Assembly: GCF_000165425.1 (NCBI RefSeq)
Contig: NW_001798968.1
Location: 1 to 64,000 of the forward strand
DNA length: 64,000 nt
From: Paramecium tetraurelia
Taxonomy: Eukaryota > Ciliophora > Oligohymenophorea > Peniculida > Parameciidae
Direction: 5' to 3'
The translations under genes were made by a program, and so were the position numbers. Position 1 is the stretch's first letter. Every line of letters begins with the position of its first letter. The notes beneath the pieces were generated by a model, which saw only the letters and a program-made list of their open reading frames with translations, did not search any database and was not told the origin of the DNA. This document shows positions 1 through 12,893 of this stretch, in pieces.

Positions 1-60
1 CAACTCCCAACCACCAAAACCCAAACCCAAACGCCAAACCCAACGCCCCTGAATCAGGGC
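1..60. repeat. Degenerate telomere-type repeat at left end
   Basis: The first ~55 bases are runs of CCCAAA, CCAAAA and CCCAACG with almost no other sequence. Paramecium telomeres are mixed CCCCAA/CCCAAA repeats on this strand, so this looks like the inner edge of a telomere or an old telomeric tract, with several units departing from the consensus. It fits the relic-rich character of the next 30 kb. Confidence 0.6.
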
Positions 61-214
61 TACTAATGCACTGCTTTGGGATTGCAAGCGGCTCATTGCC
101 ATTTTTATTTTTTAAATGGCTTCATTGAATTTTCCTTGGCTAATTAATGAAGCTCCTAAGAAACGATGATAAGTAATTATAAGTTACCTAGATTATTGTA
201 AGCACTTTCATTTT

Positions 215-420
215 TTGGGTTGATTTATAGGGCTAATTCAAAGCAAATTATAGCTTCATCAAATTTATTTAGATTCTTTAATGTAAGGCCTTTGAAATTT
301 ATAGGTAATCCAAAATACCTTTCAAATGATAGACAGAGTCATGATTATATCCCATCGATATTGAATCGTTTAAGGCTGTTAATGCTTCTTGAAATTATCC
401 CTCGTTAAACTAATTATTCC
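215..420 (-). pseudogene. Relic of a TPR-repeat protein
   Basis: Read on the minus strand with TAA/TAG as Gln, this segment gives one helix pair (...GQFQEALTALNDSI...) and, in another frame, a second (NLNKFDEAIICFELALQINP). The spacing and residues (FDEAI..F..AL.INP) are those of tetratricopeptide repeats, which form a very large family in Paramecium. The two halves lie in different frames and no start or full repeat array is visible, so I read it as a decayed fragment beside the chromosome end. Confidence 0.5.
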
Positions 421-553
421 CCTAAAAATTAATATACAAATATTGATACCTTTCTCAAAGTAACTTTTGGCTTTATTCAGATATTATTAAGTATTATAAT
501 CAGTTAAAGCATTGACTTCGTCATCTATTCTAATATAATCTTATTTAATATTT

Positions 554-1317
554 TCAAGAGCAGACACAATAGAATTGATTGATGTTATCAATTTACCTAA
601 ATAATGCAATAAAAATACTGTTTTCAGTCTCATCAACCTTAGAATGATACTTTCGAAAGAATTTGATATCACTTTTAAAATTTAGATACTCTCCTTTTGA
701 TAAAAATTCATTCATTTTTAATATTTTCTTTAGGTTATTCTACACTTTCTTTTGCATTTGATTAATAAAATTATTGAAGCTGCTCTCAAAATTTTGTAAT
801 TTTCCATAATATTCATTTTCTTTTTGGATATATTCCTAGATATGTTCTTTGATTTTCTGAAATGGAAGACATTCAAATTAATGTTATTTCTAGTTAGTAT
901 TGAAACATTTAAAACAAAATTGAGGAGTTTAGTGGCATCCAATATTAATACAAAATCCTAAAATAGCTTCCTCAAGATGATCTTCATATCTACAATGAAA
1001 CTCGCCCATAATGTTTTAAGTTTATACTTAATTAATAAAACATAAATTATCAAGTAGTAACTAAGGAAGATAATTTTATTCTATTCTGTAATAATTTAAT
1101 ATAAAAGCAATCCATAAAGAAGAAATCCTTCTATCTAAAACTTATTCTCATCTACATACAGGATAAAATTATAAAATTTTGGATTCGCAACTTTTTAAAC
1201 ACCTTTTATAATCATTCTCTTTTTGCCAAAGCTTTTAACTTATTCAATACTTACCTTAAGGCATGATTTAAATTAAACAATATTACTAAATATTAGTCCT
1301 GTATGTATTGAAATTCA
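554..1317 (-). CDS. Hypothetical protein, start uncertain
   Basis: Open on the minus strand from a TGA at about 1315-1317 down to a TGA at 554-556, provided a 26-nt GT...AG intron (890-915) is removed. Without it the frame hits a stop; with it the reading continues into a Lys/Gln/Asn-rich, helical C-terminal part. The N-terminal part is Ile/Leu/Tyr-rich. The first convincing Met is near 1215, but upstream residues also look coding, so a first exon may be missing. I do not recognise the family. Its position next to the TPR relic leaves open that it too is a fragment. Confidence 0.45.
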
Positions 1318-3129
1318 TTTGAGATATTGAATAAAAATGATTAATAAAATTGAAGTATTCTTTCACACCCTTTTGAAGGTAAATAATATAATTAGTAAAG
1401 CAGTAATGACTTAAGCCAGAATTGTATTACTTAAATATAAGATTCATTTTATTTTGATTTAAATCTAGTAATAATGATTTTGTTTTATTAAAAATACAAA
1501 TGCGATATATGTCTCATATTTATTAATCCAAATGATTAATATTTATTATTTAGATATGGAAAAAACAATAAAATGAATTATAGAAATTGTATAAATCTGA
1601 ATTTATTGAATTATTTGATTGAATAAAAAGAGATACAAACATAACATGGTTTTTGATAATAAATATTATTTAATAGTTGTGCTTATTCTATATAAGTAAA
1701 TTGGGTATTATAACTTTATTCTTATTCTATTATTTTTAAGGTTGTAAAAATAAAAATATATGAAAATCAGAAAAATTATTCTCATTTATTTCTTAATTTT
1801 GTTATACTAAAATTTGGAAGTTAAAAACATTCAGAAATTGAAATAGACATTATAATTATATTAATTAATAGTAATTTTAATTAAAGCTTGTTAAAAATAT
1901 TTATTAATATCAACCACATTAAAATTTTATTTTCATTATAAAGTAATTGGGATGCTTTAGTTCATTTTTAATTGATATTATATCTGTATTTTTACAAAAT
2001 CAATGAATTTATATTGAGTAAATAATAATAAAATATTATTAAGTGATAGTGTAATCAATTAAATATATATATAGATGTTGTTTTTATTCGACAAGTACAT
2101 ATTTTATCAGTTGAATATAACATGATTAATTGAATGTCGAAATCTAACCTTCAAATGCATCTCTCTTTTTAAAATTGAGAATAGTAATAAAGTAAATATT
2201 CTAATGTTCTTTAGCTTAATAAATGTTATTCTGTAAAACAATGTAAAATGATTAATTCTAAATAACATGGTTTATCGATCGAATCAACTAGAGGTTATTT
2301 ATTTCATTTAATCAAAATTTTATATATTAATGGCTATTCGATTTTATTTGGATAATATTTGTTAAGTCGTAAAATAATTATTATTCTTTACTGTGAAGTA
2401 TTCTTATTTTTTTTCAGCATTCGAAAATGTGATACTCATTTACTAATATCATCAAATACATATTGATAGATTTACAATTAATATAAAAAATGGAGTATTT
2501 TTAGATGTAAAAAATTTTGCTATCAGATAAATTTTTCTCTTAAGCTCAATTTAGAAAGAATAATAATTACATTGAAAGATAATTAGAATCTATAAATTAC
2601 TTATCAGAGATCATGTTTGACTGTGAAGTATTTTCCATTTCTAATTAGATGTTTGTATATTCTTGTCATAGCCTCTAGGTTTTGATTTAGAAATGGAATT
2701 TATGTTCTTTATCATAGCTACTCATATTGTTAATAAATCATCAAAGAAGGAGGTTATTCTGAATATACATTTCACAGCAATGAATAAGTTTATTTATAAA
2801 TATCCTTGTCTGCAAAACAATAATATAGAATATAATATCAATACATACAAATGTAAATTATAAGGATAATAGTTTAAATATAAAATAGGATTCATAATTG
2901 CGAGAAGTTTTCAAGTCGAGATTTTCTTATAGGTTTATTAGGGAATAGTTAGTAGAAATTAGAATTTTAGTGTTAATTATTAGTGAAATTATATTTCAAT
3001 CTATTGTATATTATTATAAAAACATAGGTTTCTCCCAAGTTATTTTGATTATTAAACAAGAACATTGTTCTTTAATTATTTGAATATAATAACTAGATAT
3101 TTTTGATGTATCTCGAAGCATCTCAATAT
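1318..3129. other. AT-rich stretch without a recognisable gene
   Basis: About 1.8 kb of very AT-rich sequence. I found no long open frame under the TGA-only code on either strand, no structured RNA and no obvious repeat. Confidence 0.5.
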
Positions 3130-3963
3130 CATGTTCTTTCAAATCTAGGTGTGGATCTGAGCATTTGATATATAACTTGGAGAATAGGTGGAATTCTGAG
3201 GTTGTAATACTTCACAAATTAAAAGGGACAGAAGGCTTTGATATCATATGGAGTCACCCCAGAAAATAAGTAATTTATTCTCATATAGATATCAAACCAG
3301 AAAATATTATGATTCAAAAATATTACAACCTTAACTTATTTAAATCATTGATTTTGGATTATCCTAAGAATTATATAGCAATTCTAAAGATGCATTTATT
3401 GGCTCATTAAATTTTGCCAGCAGACAATCGCACAAGGGAGAACAACTAGGTTACAAAGATGATTTAGAAAGTCTCTTGTATGTTTTGGTTTACTTAAGAA
3501 ATTGTAAGTATTTTCTTTAGCCTTAGTAACTTTGCCTTGGTTCCAAAAACCATCTTGGGGATGTAGGGAAGTAGACATCTAAGTCATTGGCAGGATCAAG
3601 TCATTTCATTTTAACACCACCTCCTTAACTCAGAATTTCCCTTTATAGTTTTAGGAGATCACGTCTTACATAGGCTCATTAAAGAACAACATCTTGCCAG
3701 ATTATGGTTATCTCAAAAGCTTGTTTTTGGAAATGATAAGAAAACTCTAGTGCTCTGGGTTCTAAATACATTAAGGCTTCGAATCTTAGAATGAAATAGA
3801 AACTTCAATTATGATTGGAAATTCTAATGAGAACAATAAAGACTATAAGTATTGTGACTAAGAGGATATGATAAGTTTTGAAACAAAAAATTTTTAAATT
3901 TCTAAATTAATTGGTAAATATATTCCCAATGCAATTAAATTAATAAGTGACATTAAAGCTTGA
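3130..3963 (+). pseudogene. Decayed casein kinase 1-like protein kinase
   Basis: Clear CK1-family pieces occur in order: an N-lobe piece (ENRWNSEVVILHKLKG), the catalytic-loop region (SHIDIKPENIM, where HRD would be expected), the DFG motif in IIDFGLSQ, then GSLNFASRQSHKGEQLGYKDDLESLLYVL, which matches the CK1 'GTARYAS...DDLESLGYVL' signature in two pieces of the same frame, and LPDYGYLKSLF near the end. A 17-nt GT...AG intron joins YLRN to the LPWF region. Part of the N-lobe and hinge is missing, the catalytic-loop and DFG frames differ by one base (an A-run near 3313), and the catalytic Arg/Asp context is altered, so it is unlikely to be an active kinase. The C-terminal tail after residue L.MIRKL is low-complexity and ends at TGA 3961-3963. 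CK1-like kinases are a large expanded family in ciliates. Confidence 0.7.
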
Positions 3964-4281
3964 GATTATTATTATCCTATATTTCAGTTCATATAAGTGT
4001 AATTATAAATATATATTGGTTATTTTAACATATGAACAGAATGGGCATATTGAAGGATAATTTTTATGTTAAATTTACTATCCCTGAGTATATTGTTATT
4101 GAATAACAGTTGAAATTTATGATTAATTATGTTTTTAAGGAATTATCCTTTTAATTAAATATAATTCAATTGGCACCATAATATTTAAATAATTATGATA
4201 ATGAACTTTTTTCAGTAAAAATTTGGGCATTTTCCATTTCGCACTTCATCGCTTACATAACATAGTATTTAGGTATTGTTT

Positions 4282-7200
4282 TCAATCTATATAGAGTCTT
4301 TGAATTCTAAAAAGATATAATTGTATTGATACATTATCGCTATCATTTTATAATCTTAAAGATGAATCAATAAAATTATAATAAAAGACATTTCCACCTT
4401 TTATTAATATGATGAAATCGTTGTAATTTGATGAGAAAGAAGCATTTAATATACCTACTGCATAATCTAGCATAAACACAATCTAATATTGATCATTCTT
4501 TTCTTATTTGTTAAGCAAATACATTTAATAATCTTACTCTTAAATTAATAAGTGAGTCCCATTTTCGGAAAAGAAGACATGAATAATGTTGTATGAGAAA
4601 AATATGTTTTGAACAACATAAGGGTCCTCTAAATTGTGAATATCTATTATTTTAACAACTCCTTATCTTTTTTCGAAGCCTTATTCTTGTTCTCCTCCTA
4701 CACCTCCACATGCCATCGTATTATTATTCAAATCAAATGAAACAGAAAAAATCTGAAAATTTAGAATTTTATTTTCATATTAAACTGTTTATTAATTTGT
4801 AGACAAGATAAATTATTTTTTGTCATTACAAAATGCAAAGAAAGTGTTATCAAATTTATAAGAAATCACTTGTGACCAATTATATTCTGCTTTAAGACTT
4901 CTAACTTCCGTCCGAAAATCGACATTATATATTTACTTTACTAAGATAGTATCTCTCCCTGAATATGCTAGGAACTCACCATCTGTACTAAAAGCGATAG
5001 CTAGTCCATAAGGAATTTGAAAATAGTCGAATAAGCTTAGTTACTGGCCATTAATTGAGAATAATACAAAGTGATTGATAAAACCTTTTTCTTCCCTCAC
5101 GGCTAAAAAAATTGGTAATTTAGGAGAGAATACCACATGATTAAAGGGATGATTGAATCCCATCTATATATAAATTGGGACAGTATCAGCATTTCGAATT
5201 ATTGGATCAAATTTAAGTTAGTTAGTCTCATTTACCTGATCATACTCAAGAGATACAATAGATGATGAATCTGGAGAAAAATTAAATGTCTACCAAAAAG
5301 TAAGCACAAAAGATTAGACTACAGTTTAATCATCCAATTTCCAAATTACTACCCTTGGAGTTATATTTATTATTGTATTTCTTTCTGCTTCTTCAAAACT
5401 TATGTTGTTTAATGGAAAATATGATGCTGCTATGTATTTCCCATTTGGTGAAAATGAAACTTATAGGCATTCCTAGTTTTTGCATTCATTAGCAACAAGT
5501 TAAGTTTTGGAGTAAATTTTAAATTCTATATTTTAATTGCCAATTTCCTATGTGAACTAAACCTTCTTCTCCAATAATGTGTCATAATTAGAATAAAACA
5601 TTTCCCATAATATTATTTGATCTCCTTCATTGGATGCTATAATTAATTGTCTATTAGGAATCCAAGTACAGATATGTTAATTATCTAATAAATTTGGATT
5701 ATATTTGATCCTTAAGGGAATGGCAATTTAACCTGACTATTTTATATACCAAACTTTAATAGAATCATCTTAGCTTCTTGATGCAAGTAATTATCCATTG
5801 TAAGAATATTCAATTGACAAAATCTATTGAGAATGATTCAGTTTTTTTAATATAACTCCTTTTTCTTGATCGTATAAATTAATACTCCTTGGTTCTCTAA
5901 TCCCAACATAAGCAATTTAATGAACTTCAGTAGAGATGGCAATACAGACTATGTCACCGAATTCTGAATCGATGACGATTTATTGATTGAAATTATTGTT
6001 TGCATGGATAATAGATGGCACTTTCCATGTCTTCATTAGTTCTCGATCGTCTGTTATAAGTGCTAATAATTCTTGTTTACTGGAAAAGAAAATATTCTGA
6101 AACGAATAGATATCACGAATTATTTATAAGCGTTGTAAATCGTAAATGTTGGAACAGTCCCACAAAATAATACCATGACAAGACTATTTTGTAACCATTA
6201 AATTACCTTTTGGGGAAAAGCAGAATTAAGTTTGTTCATTTAAAATGTTGATGCATTCATCGTTCGGGCAATCCCAAAATATTATTTTGGATTAAAGCTA
6301 TAAAATGATCAACTACCCATTATATGAGAATTCTGCTTTTAATACTTCATTATCAAAAATTTAATAATACTTATTTGGGTTTATATCATTCATATTATAC
6401 ATTTTGATGTTCTCTTTAATGTCATTCCATTAGGCAATAACATTCATTTCAGGATTAATATTATAACACTGGGTTTTTTAATAGCCTTTAAATATCCTAT
6501 TAATACAATTATCTTGAGTATTCCACAGCACTAAATCCTCTTGAAATTATATGCCAATCTCCAGTTTGGAGTTGAATGTTATGAACTACAAAATTTAAAA
6601 TCTGAAATTTATCCTTTAAGTTTCAATTAAATTCTGGCCTTACCAGTTATAAAAAATAACATCTTCCATATTAGCAATTGCAAAGGTTTTTCCACTCAAT
6701 GAAGCATTAAATAAATCAGCTTCAATTGATTATACCAGAGATTCTCTCGAACTTTATAATTCAAATAATCTTAAGTTCTTATTCCCTTTAAACAAGAAGT
6801 AACTATTATTTTCATTAAATGCTAAATTGTTTATTTAGAATATAGGTTATGGGGAATGTCTGATTAGATGTTCTATTCCAATGTACTTAGTTTAAAGTGA
6901 TTATCCGTCAGCCCTCCAACATCTTAACCATCCATCAGGGTCAACTATACCCAATATTTCTGCATCAGGAGAAAACTGCAACGCATTGACAGGAGTGAAA
7001 TCTATTGGTTTCTGATATAGGATGTTCTCCAAAGTTTTAAAATCCCTCAAAATGATCTCTTTTTAAGAACAAGTTGCTACATATTATGTTTATTTGCCGA
7101 AATGGATATTAGATATTGCTACAGATTGAAAATGATCCTCCTTATCTGGGTTTTACACTTAATTAATTAGTTCGTAAGTTCTACAATCCCATTTTTTCAA

Positions 7201-10200
7201 CACTAGAACACTCAGAGAAATCATATAGTTTCCATCGGGAGTAAAAACTACTTATTCTACTTTCTCATTTTGAAAAAGGTTTGCAGTTTCTGCTATTTAA
7301 ATTTTATACCACTTCACATTATTTAATTTAGCAAAGTCAAAGTTACATCTATTGATAATCACATTTCTAAAAACAGATCCACTTAAATTGCAATTAAAAA
7401 AACTGATTCCAGAAATATCTGTATCTGATAATTCAATTTTCTAAAGGTCCTCTCCCCCAAGATTGAAATTCAGGAAAGATATCAAATACATGCAATTTGA
7501 TGAAACCCGCATATATTTAGAATCTTAGGACATTTTTATGATTTTAATTAGTTTTTCCTTGATTTTCTCAGTTTTTCGAAGGTCATCCTTCAAAACATTT
7601 AAGGCCCCTGTAAAATTACTACCTGTCAGATTGATTTGATTTAAATCACTATTACATATTATATTTATTTATCTTTCATCGATTAGAAGCCTTTTCAAGA
7701 AGCGAGCGAAATAATATTCTTGTATAATTTTATATTTAAAGCTACAGATATTTCCTTATTTAATAACTAAATAAGGATTATAGTGCAGTTATTCACACTC
7801 GCTTTATTGTTCCTCTATTTCATCATCCTCTTGTATTAAACTCAATTTTGTTGCTATAAGGTTGTTTATTGTCATTTAGAATGCCAAATTTTCACATTTA
7901 GTGTCAATCTCCTAGAGTACTTGATGAAATTCATATGATTCTATCTCATCTTCAAGTTATTTAGCATACTTTATGTTTAATTCATCTACAAAGGTTGCAA
8001 TAATTTAATACATTGTCAAATTATTAGCCCTCAATGCATCAATCAAAAGAATTGAATCATTTTTGATAGCGAAAACATCCTTATCCATTTGAATTCCTCT
8101 ATTATCACCCTTTAGAATATTGAAATATTGATATTATTTAAAAAATTTTTATTATTCCAATATTTATAACGCTTTCGATAGGTTTTCGTCAATACCTTCA
8201 AATTCAGGATCCATTTTTATCTACATTAAAGATGGGATATTAAGAGATTACGTATAACGATAGCTTTGAAGTTATGTGGAAGAGTTTGAATATTTCTACT
8301 TCAACCTAGAATAGGATTTTATTAGTTATTCTTTAAAATATCTATCTTTGAATGCGGTTCGCAAAGTGGACAATTACAAAACAAAAATTTCTAACTATAA
8401 TGGTGTTTAAGTGAGATTTTCAAATTGATGATTCTTTATAATTTCCATATAATTCATTGTACTTCTTAGTTTAGATATATCTTAAACGATCTTTTAAAAA
8501 AAGTCATGTTATATATTTTCTATCATTTTACTCCTTATGATTGCTTATTATAAATCCAAGTAATTATCATTTGGATTCATTAGATATTTGAGTTCACGCT
8601 CTTGTTGCTTAATGAATTTCTAAATTTCTTATTCAAGGTCTATCCAGATATTTTCAAATCCTTCATCGTTTTAATGTTATTGGATAAAATGATTAAATAA
8701 TATCTTTTTGATGCTTATTTAGTGATTCAATTAAAAATATTGTTACCTTTAATCATCATTAAATGGCAATAATTAGATTTCAGTAATCAAATTTATGTGG
8801 TTATGATTATAGGAGAAATATAACTAGTAATTTTATAAGTCTTTAAGTTCAGATCTTGCTGAAGCAACGAATTTCACTGTTTTACCAATCAATTTGATAT
8901 TAATATCTAAATGTTGAAAATTAAGTTTAATTAAATTCTATTTTACTATGTCTATTTTTACTTCATCTATATCATCTAGTAAAAATAACACCTTTATTTA
9001 TTGGGAGTTGACTGCCTTTACAAAATCATTATAGTATTAATCATTTCTAAATATCTACTTTAATTTGCCAACAAATAATTTATTATTCTCTGAGTATGGG
9101 TCTGAAGATAAAGATATAAAAATTGGAATCCATCTCTATGATTGGTATTGTTCCCATAATTTATTTTATATAATTCTTAACTCTCGGCTTTTGCCAGATC
9201 CCTAAGAACCAAAAAGTAATAACACTTCACACCATCCTTAGGCATTCTAAAGAAACTCATTGACCTCATGATAACACTCGAATTCAAATTTTTTTAGGGA
9301 ATTTACATAAATTAACTCTTAAGAGATTTTCTCTTATTCATTATACTTTTTAATTTTGAATCTTTATTCAACATATATTGGATTTATTTAACATTAACAG
9401 GTATCAATATGCATCTTTCTGCTCAATTATTCTACTTTATAAAGTTAAATGCACTCTTAATAACCACTAGCCGGCTCAATTCTTTTCTCGACAATTTTGT
9501 TGTTTTTTTTTCTTTGCTGCTTTTGTTGATATTCCATCATTGAGACGAATTGCTATATTTCTTAATACAGCTTCAAAGCTTCATCTTCTTTTCTATCCAA
9601 AAATGTCATCAGTTCCTATGTATTTTTAAAATTATTTATCAAATCATTAAGATCAATCATGTGATTTTTAGTTTCCTCATCTAACTATCTTACTTCAGCT
9701 TATAATGATTGCACATCTTCAAGCAATTCTTTCAACACACTAACTAAAGTATTGCTAGTCAACTCTTTAATTGATTTCTTCCAGTCTGGCAGAGTATTTT
9801 TTTTGAATAATCTAGAACTAGAGTCTTTTTCAAGAATCTAACTGATCACAAACTGTTTTGGCATATATTCACATGCGATTTCAGTTTTAAGAATCACTTG
9901 TGAATTTCTTATAAAACTTTTATTCATTATACTTTCAATTTCAGATAAATAGCTCAATTTTTTATTGATAAAATTGAGATCATCATTATCTAATTTCTTG
10001 TTTTTAATTTTTGGTAATGTAAAATAGTTTAATTCTAATTTATTTAATTCATCAAATGTTATTTGTTCATTTATATCAGGAATTCTGTTCGCATTATTCA
10101 TTTCAATATTTCTATTTAATCCATCCAAATTTAAATCCTTAATTGATTTTGTCAGATCCTAAAAAGCTTGGTTAAGTATGAATTTTAATTACTCTTATTT

Positions 10201-12177
10201 AGGTTCCTGAATAACATCATATATATATCTATTCACCTTTTCTTTTAAAATAATTAATGATTAAATATTAACGTTAACATCTTCTATATTCATTTTTATT
10301 TCTTATTCTTAGAAATTGAGATTGTCCTTCAATATCTTCCAATATTGAGTTTTAGGAAGATCTAGCCTATCCATTCCTTTCCTATATTCATCTAAAATTT
10401 TTTTTTTGTTCAACTTTTGCTTGCTTCTGTTTTTCAAAATCAAGTCCCATTTGAAACAGTTTATTTATAATTTTTGTAAATCCTCTAATGAAATTAATTG
10501 GTCAGATCTCAGTGTAAGGCTTGTGTCGTTATTGATTTAACTTATTTCCTTTTAATTTAAAAAGCCATTGGAAAATCTTGAAATTACCATTGATATAGAT
10601 GATTTGATAGGAACTTGTATATTGATGACTTCTTTGCCTTAAGGTGGATTGCCGCCACTAGCCAATCTTTTTTGTCTTTATTTCTTGGAGAACTGAAAGT
10701 ATTAATTTTCTTTCTGTGTTCTGAGTATATCAATCAAAGAATAAATAATTTATGGAAACTTAATTTTTTCACAGGTCTTAATGTGGCCATTAGGATTTTT
10801 AATTTATTTTTCTATCTCAATTATCTATTCAAATATCCTTTAATTACTCTGGTGAATTTCCTTAATATATTCTTCAAAACATTTTTTCTCGAAATCCTGG
10901 GATTAATTGGTGTTTACTAATTTAAGTTTTTATACTTCCAAAGCAATAGATTAGTAGATTTCATTTGTTATGTAAACAAACTTAAAGTATTATTTTTTCA
11001 AACTGGTCAACAGCTATTAATTTGATTAATTTTTAAACTTCTAAATTAGTAAATTTATTTTGTTAATCACATATTTTAAGGATTAACTTTACTTTGATAA
11101 AAATTTGATTGCTTCATAATAGGGATCAATTATTAGGTTTTCTCTGTTCTTGTCCTTTACTTTAAGTTCTGTGTAGAATTTCAAATAGGATTCGATTAGA
11201 AATTTTGATAATTCCTAAAATTTATTATGAACCAACATAGAATTCTTATTACCTTAAATAGGTTGATATTGTGCTTAAGCGATTAGATCGAATATTATTT
11301 GGATCCAATATTTGGTCAGAAGTAAGGGGTATTCATGTGATAAATGCTAAGAAAAGGTGTATTCAAGAATCTTTATCGGAATTTGAAGTGTTGGTTGATT
11401 TGGGATCTAAACCTACAAGATTACGGCCCATTTTATGATTTAATAAAAGCAATGCAGTTCAAAATGATTGATCTCTTTCTCTTTCTCATTCTCATTTGAA
11501 TCAAAATTATAATTTAATAATTGTTGATTTTCTTGAAACAATATATGCACATCGAATGTTTTTCGACTATTGAATAAATCCTTCCGAGTCAATTAATGAG
11601 GAGATTCATCCTTTCGACAATTTTTATAGGCAATTTCAATAATTGATATTTCATAAATGAAAAGATTTTGTGCTTTTGCTGCTTTTTACAGGTTTTCAAT
11701 AGCAGTAGCATATTAATTACGATGTTAATGATTCAAAAAGGAATTTTTTAGTCTTATTTGAAATTAATATATGATGTAGAATAAATCAAGACAGAATTAA
11801 ATCATTTCATGAGCCTTAATAGTTTAATGTTTGATAAAGGCTTATAAGGATGTGAGACAATCCAATTGGATGTTATAAATATCATTCCCATTTTCCATTG
11901 TAATTAAATAGCACATATTTGTTCTAATATATAGTTGTTACAAATTTTTATTCTAACTGAATAATGTGCTCATAACTTCTATTGCTTCTTCCTAAAATTA
12001 AGGAGCCTCTTCAAATTTTTATGATAATAGCACTAATTTATTAGCATTTTCCTTCAAAGCAAAGATAATGTTGTCTTTATTCTAGGCCATTAGCCTTCTT
12101 TCCTTTTTTATTAATTTAGCGCAGCATGCACCTCCTCCTCTCAGATTCATTTGTATATAATCTTGCAAGAAGCCCAT
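4282..12177 (-). CDS. Giant NACHT/STAND NTPase with pentapeptide and WD40 repeats
   Basis: One continuous frame of 7.9 kb (about 2,620 aa after removing one 33-nt intron near 4760-4792). The N-terminal ~980 residues are helical and Gln/Asn/Lys-rich; the chosen start gives MGFLQDYIQ, and a second Met nine codons on is possible. Walker A is GSQGSGKS (about residue 990), Walker B VLFLLDDIDEV (about 1065), followed by a sensor-like FVASARSEL, the usual NACHT order. Pentapeptide-type repeats (LSDTDISGISFFNCNLSGS) follow at about 1570-1620, then a long beta-propeller region of degenerate WD40 repeats (for example FSPDAEILGIVDPDGWLRCW) to the end. NACHT proteins act as signal-triggered NTPase switches, with WD40 repeats sensing ligand or partner. 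In ciliates such proteins are known as large uncharacterised families. Role here is inferred only. The frame is intact throughout the ten or more places I checked, so it looks functional. Confidence 0.85.
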
Positions 12178-12893
12178 TAAAATTTAATAATTATAATAAT
12201 CAGATGTAAGATTATCCAAATAATATTTGTAAAGAAATATTATTGTAATAAGTTGAGATCAAACAAAGTGTAAAGCCAAAGAATGCTCTCACAAGCAGAA
12301 TCAATGTATTAAATCAACAAAACTCAATCAAGTTATTCATCTTCTAACATATTAGAGAATAATTAAAAGATGTTATTAATAATAGAATTAAATTATAATC
12401 TTAGACTTAAACAATTCTTTAAATTCTATTGCTAAATGTTTAAATCAAATTTAGGTTTAACAATAAATTTGATTTATATTCTCTTTTCATTTTTGAGAAA
12501 TTTAATTATTGGTATTCTTTACAAATTAAAAAATAATAAATATAATAGATCATGCCCATAATATTAAATGAAACTTATTTATCTTTAATAATTCTATAGA
12601 TTTAATTGATAATATAATAAAGAATCTAATTAGTACTAAATTAAGAGGGTTTCATTCGAAAATGTTTGATTCAAAATTTGACAAAATACAAAAATATTCT
12701 TGATTATGTAATTAATTCTTTTTAATACATTTGAATGGAAGAATATTTAATTTTAATTCTCTATTATTAATCAATACCTTTATATATAGAAAAGAAAATT
12801 TAACAATAACATTAGTAATTATATAATACTATTAGTTTTATGTTAGTTAGAATATATATAATTATCATAAAATTTAATAGAAATATAATTATA
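12178..12893. other. Intergenic, includes outer edge of inverted repeat A
   Basis: AT-rich sequence between the divergent starts of the NACHT gene and the first inverted-repeat gene. From about 12790 it matches, in reverse complement, the sequence upstream of the minus-strand copy. No gene seen in the rest. Confidence 0.5.

Noticed and set aside
10615-10920. Hydrophobic 101-aa plus-strand ORF resembling a membrane protein
   Set aside because: It is the antisense of continuous coding sequence of the NACHT gene.
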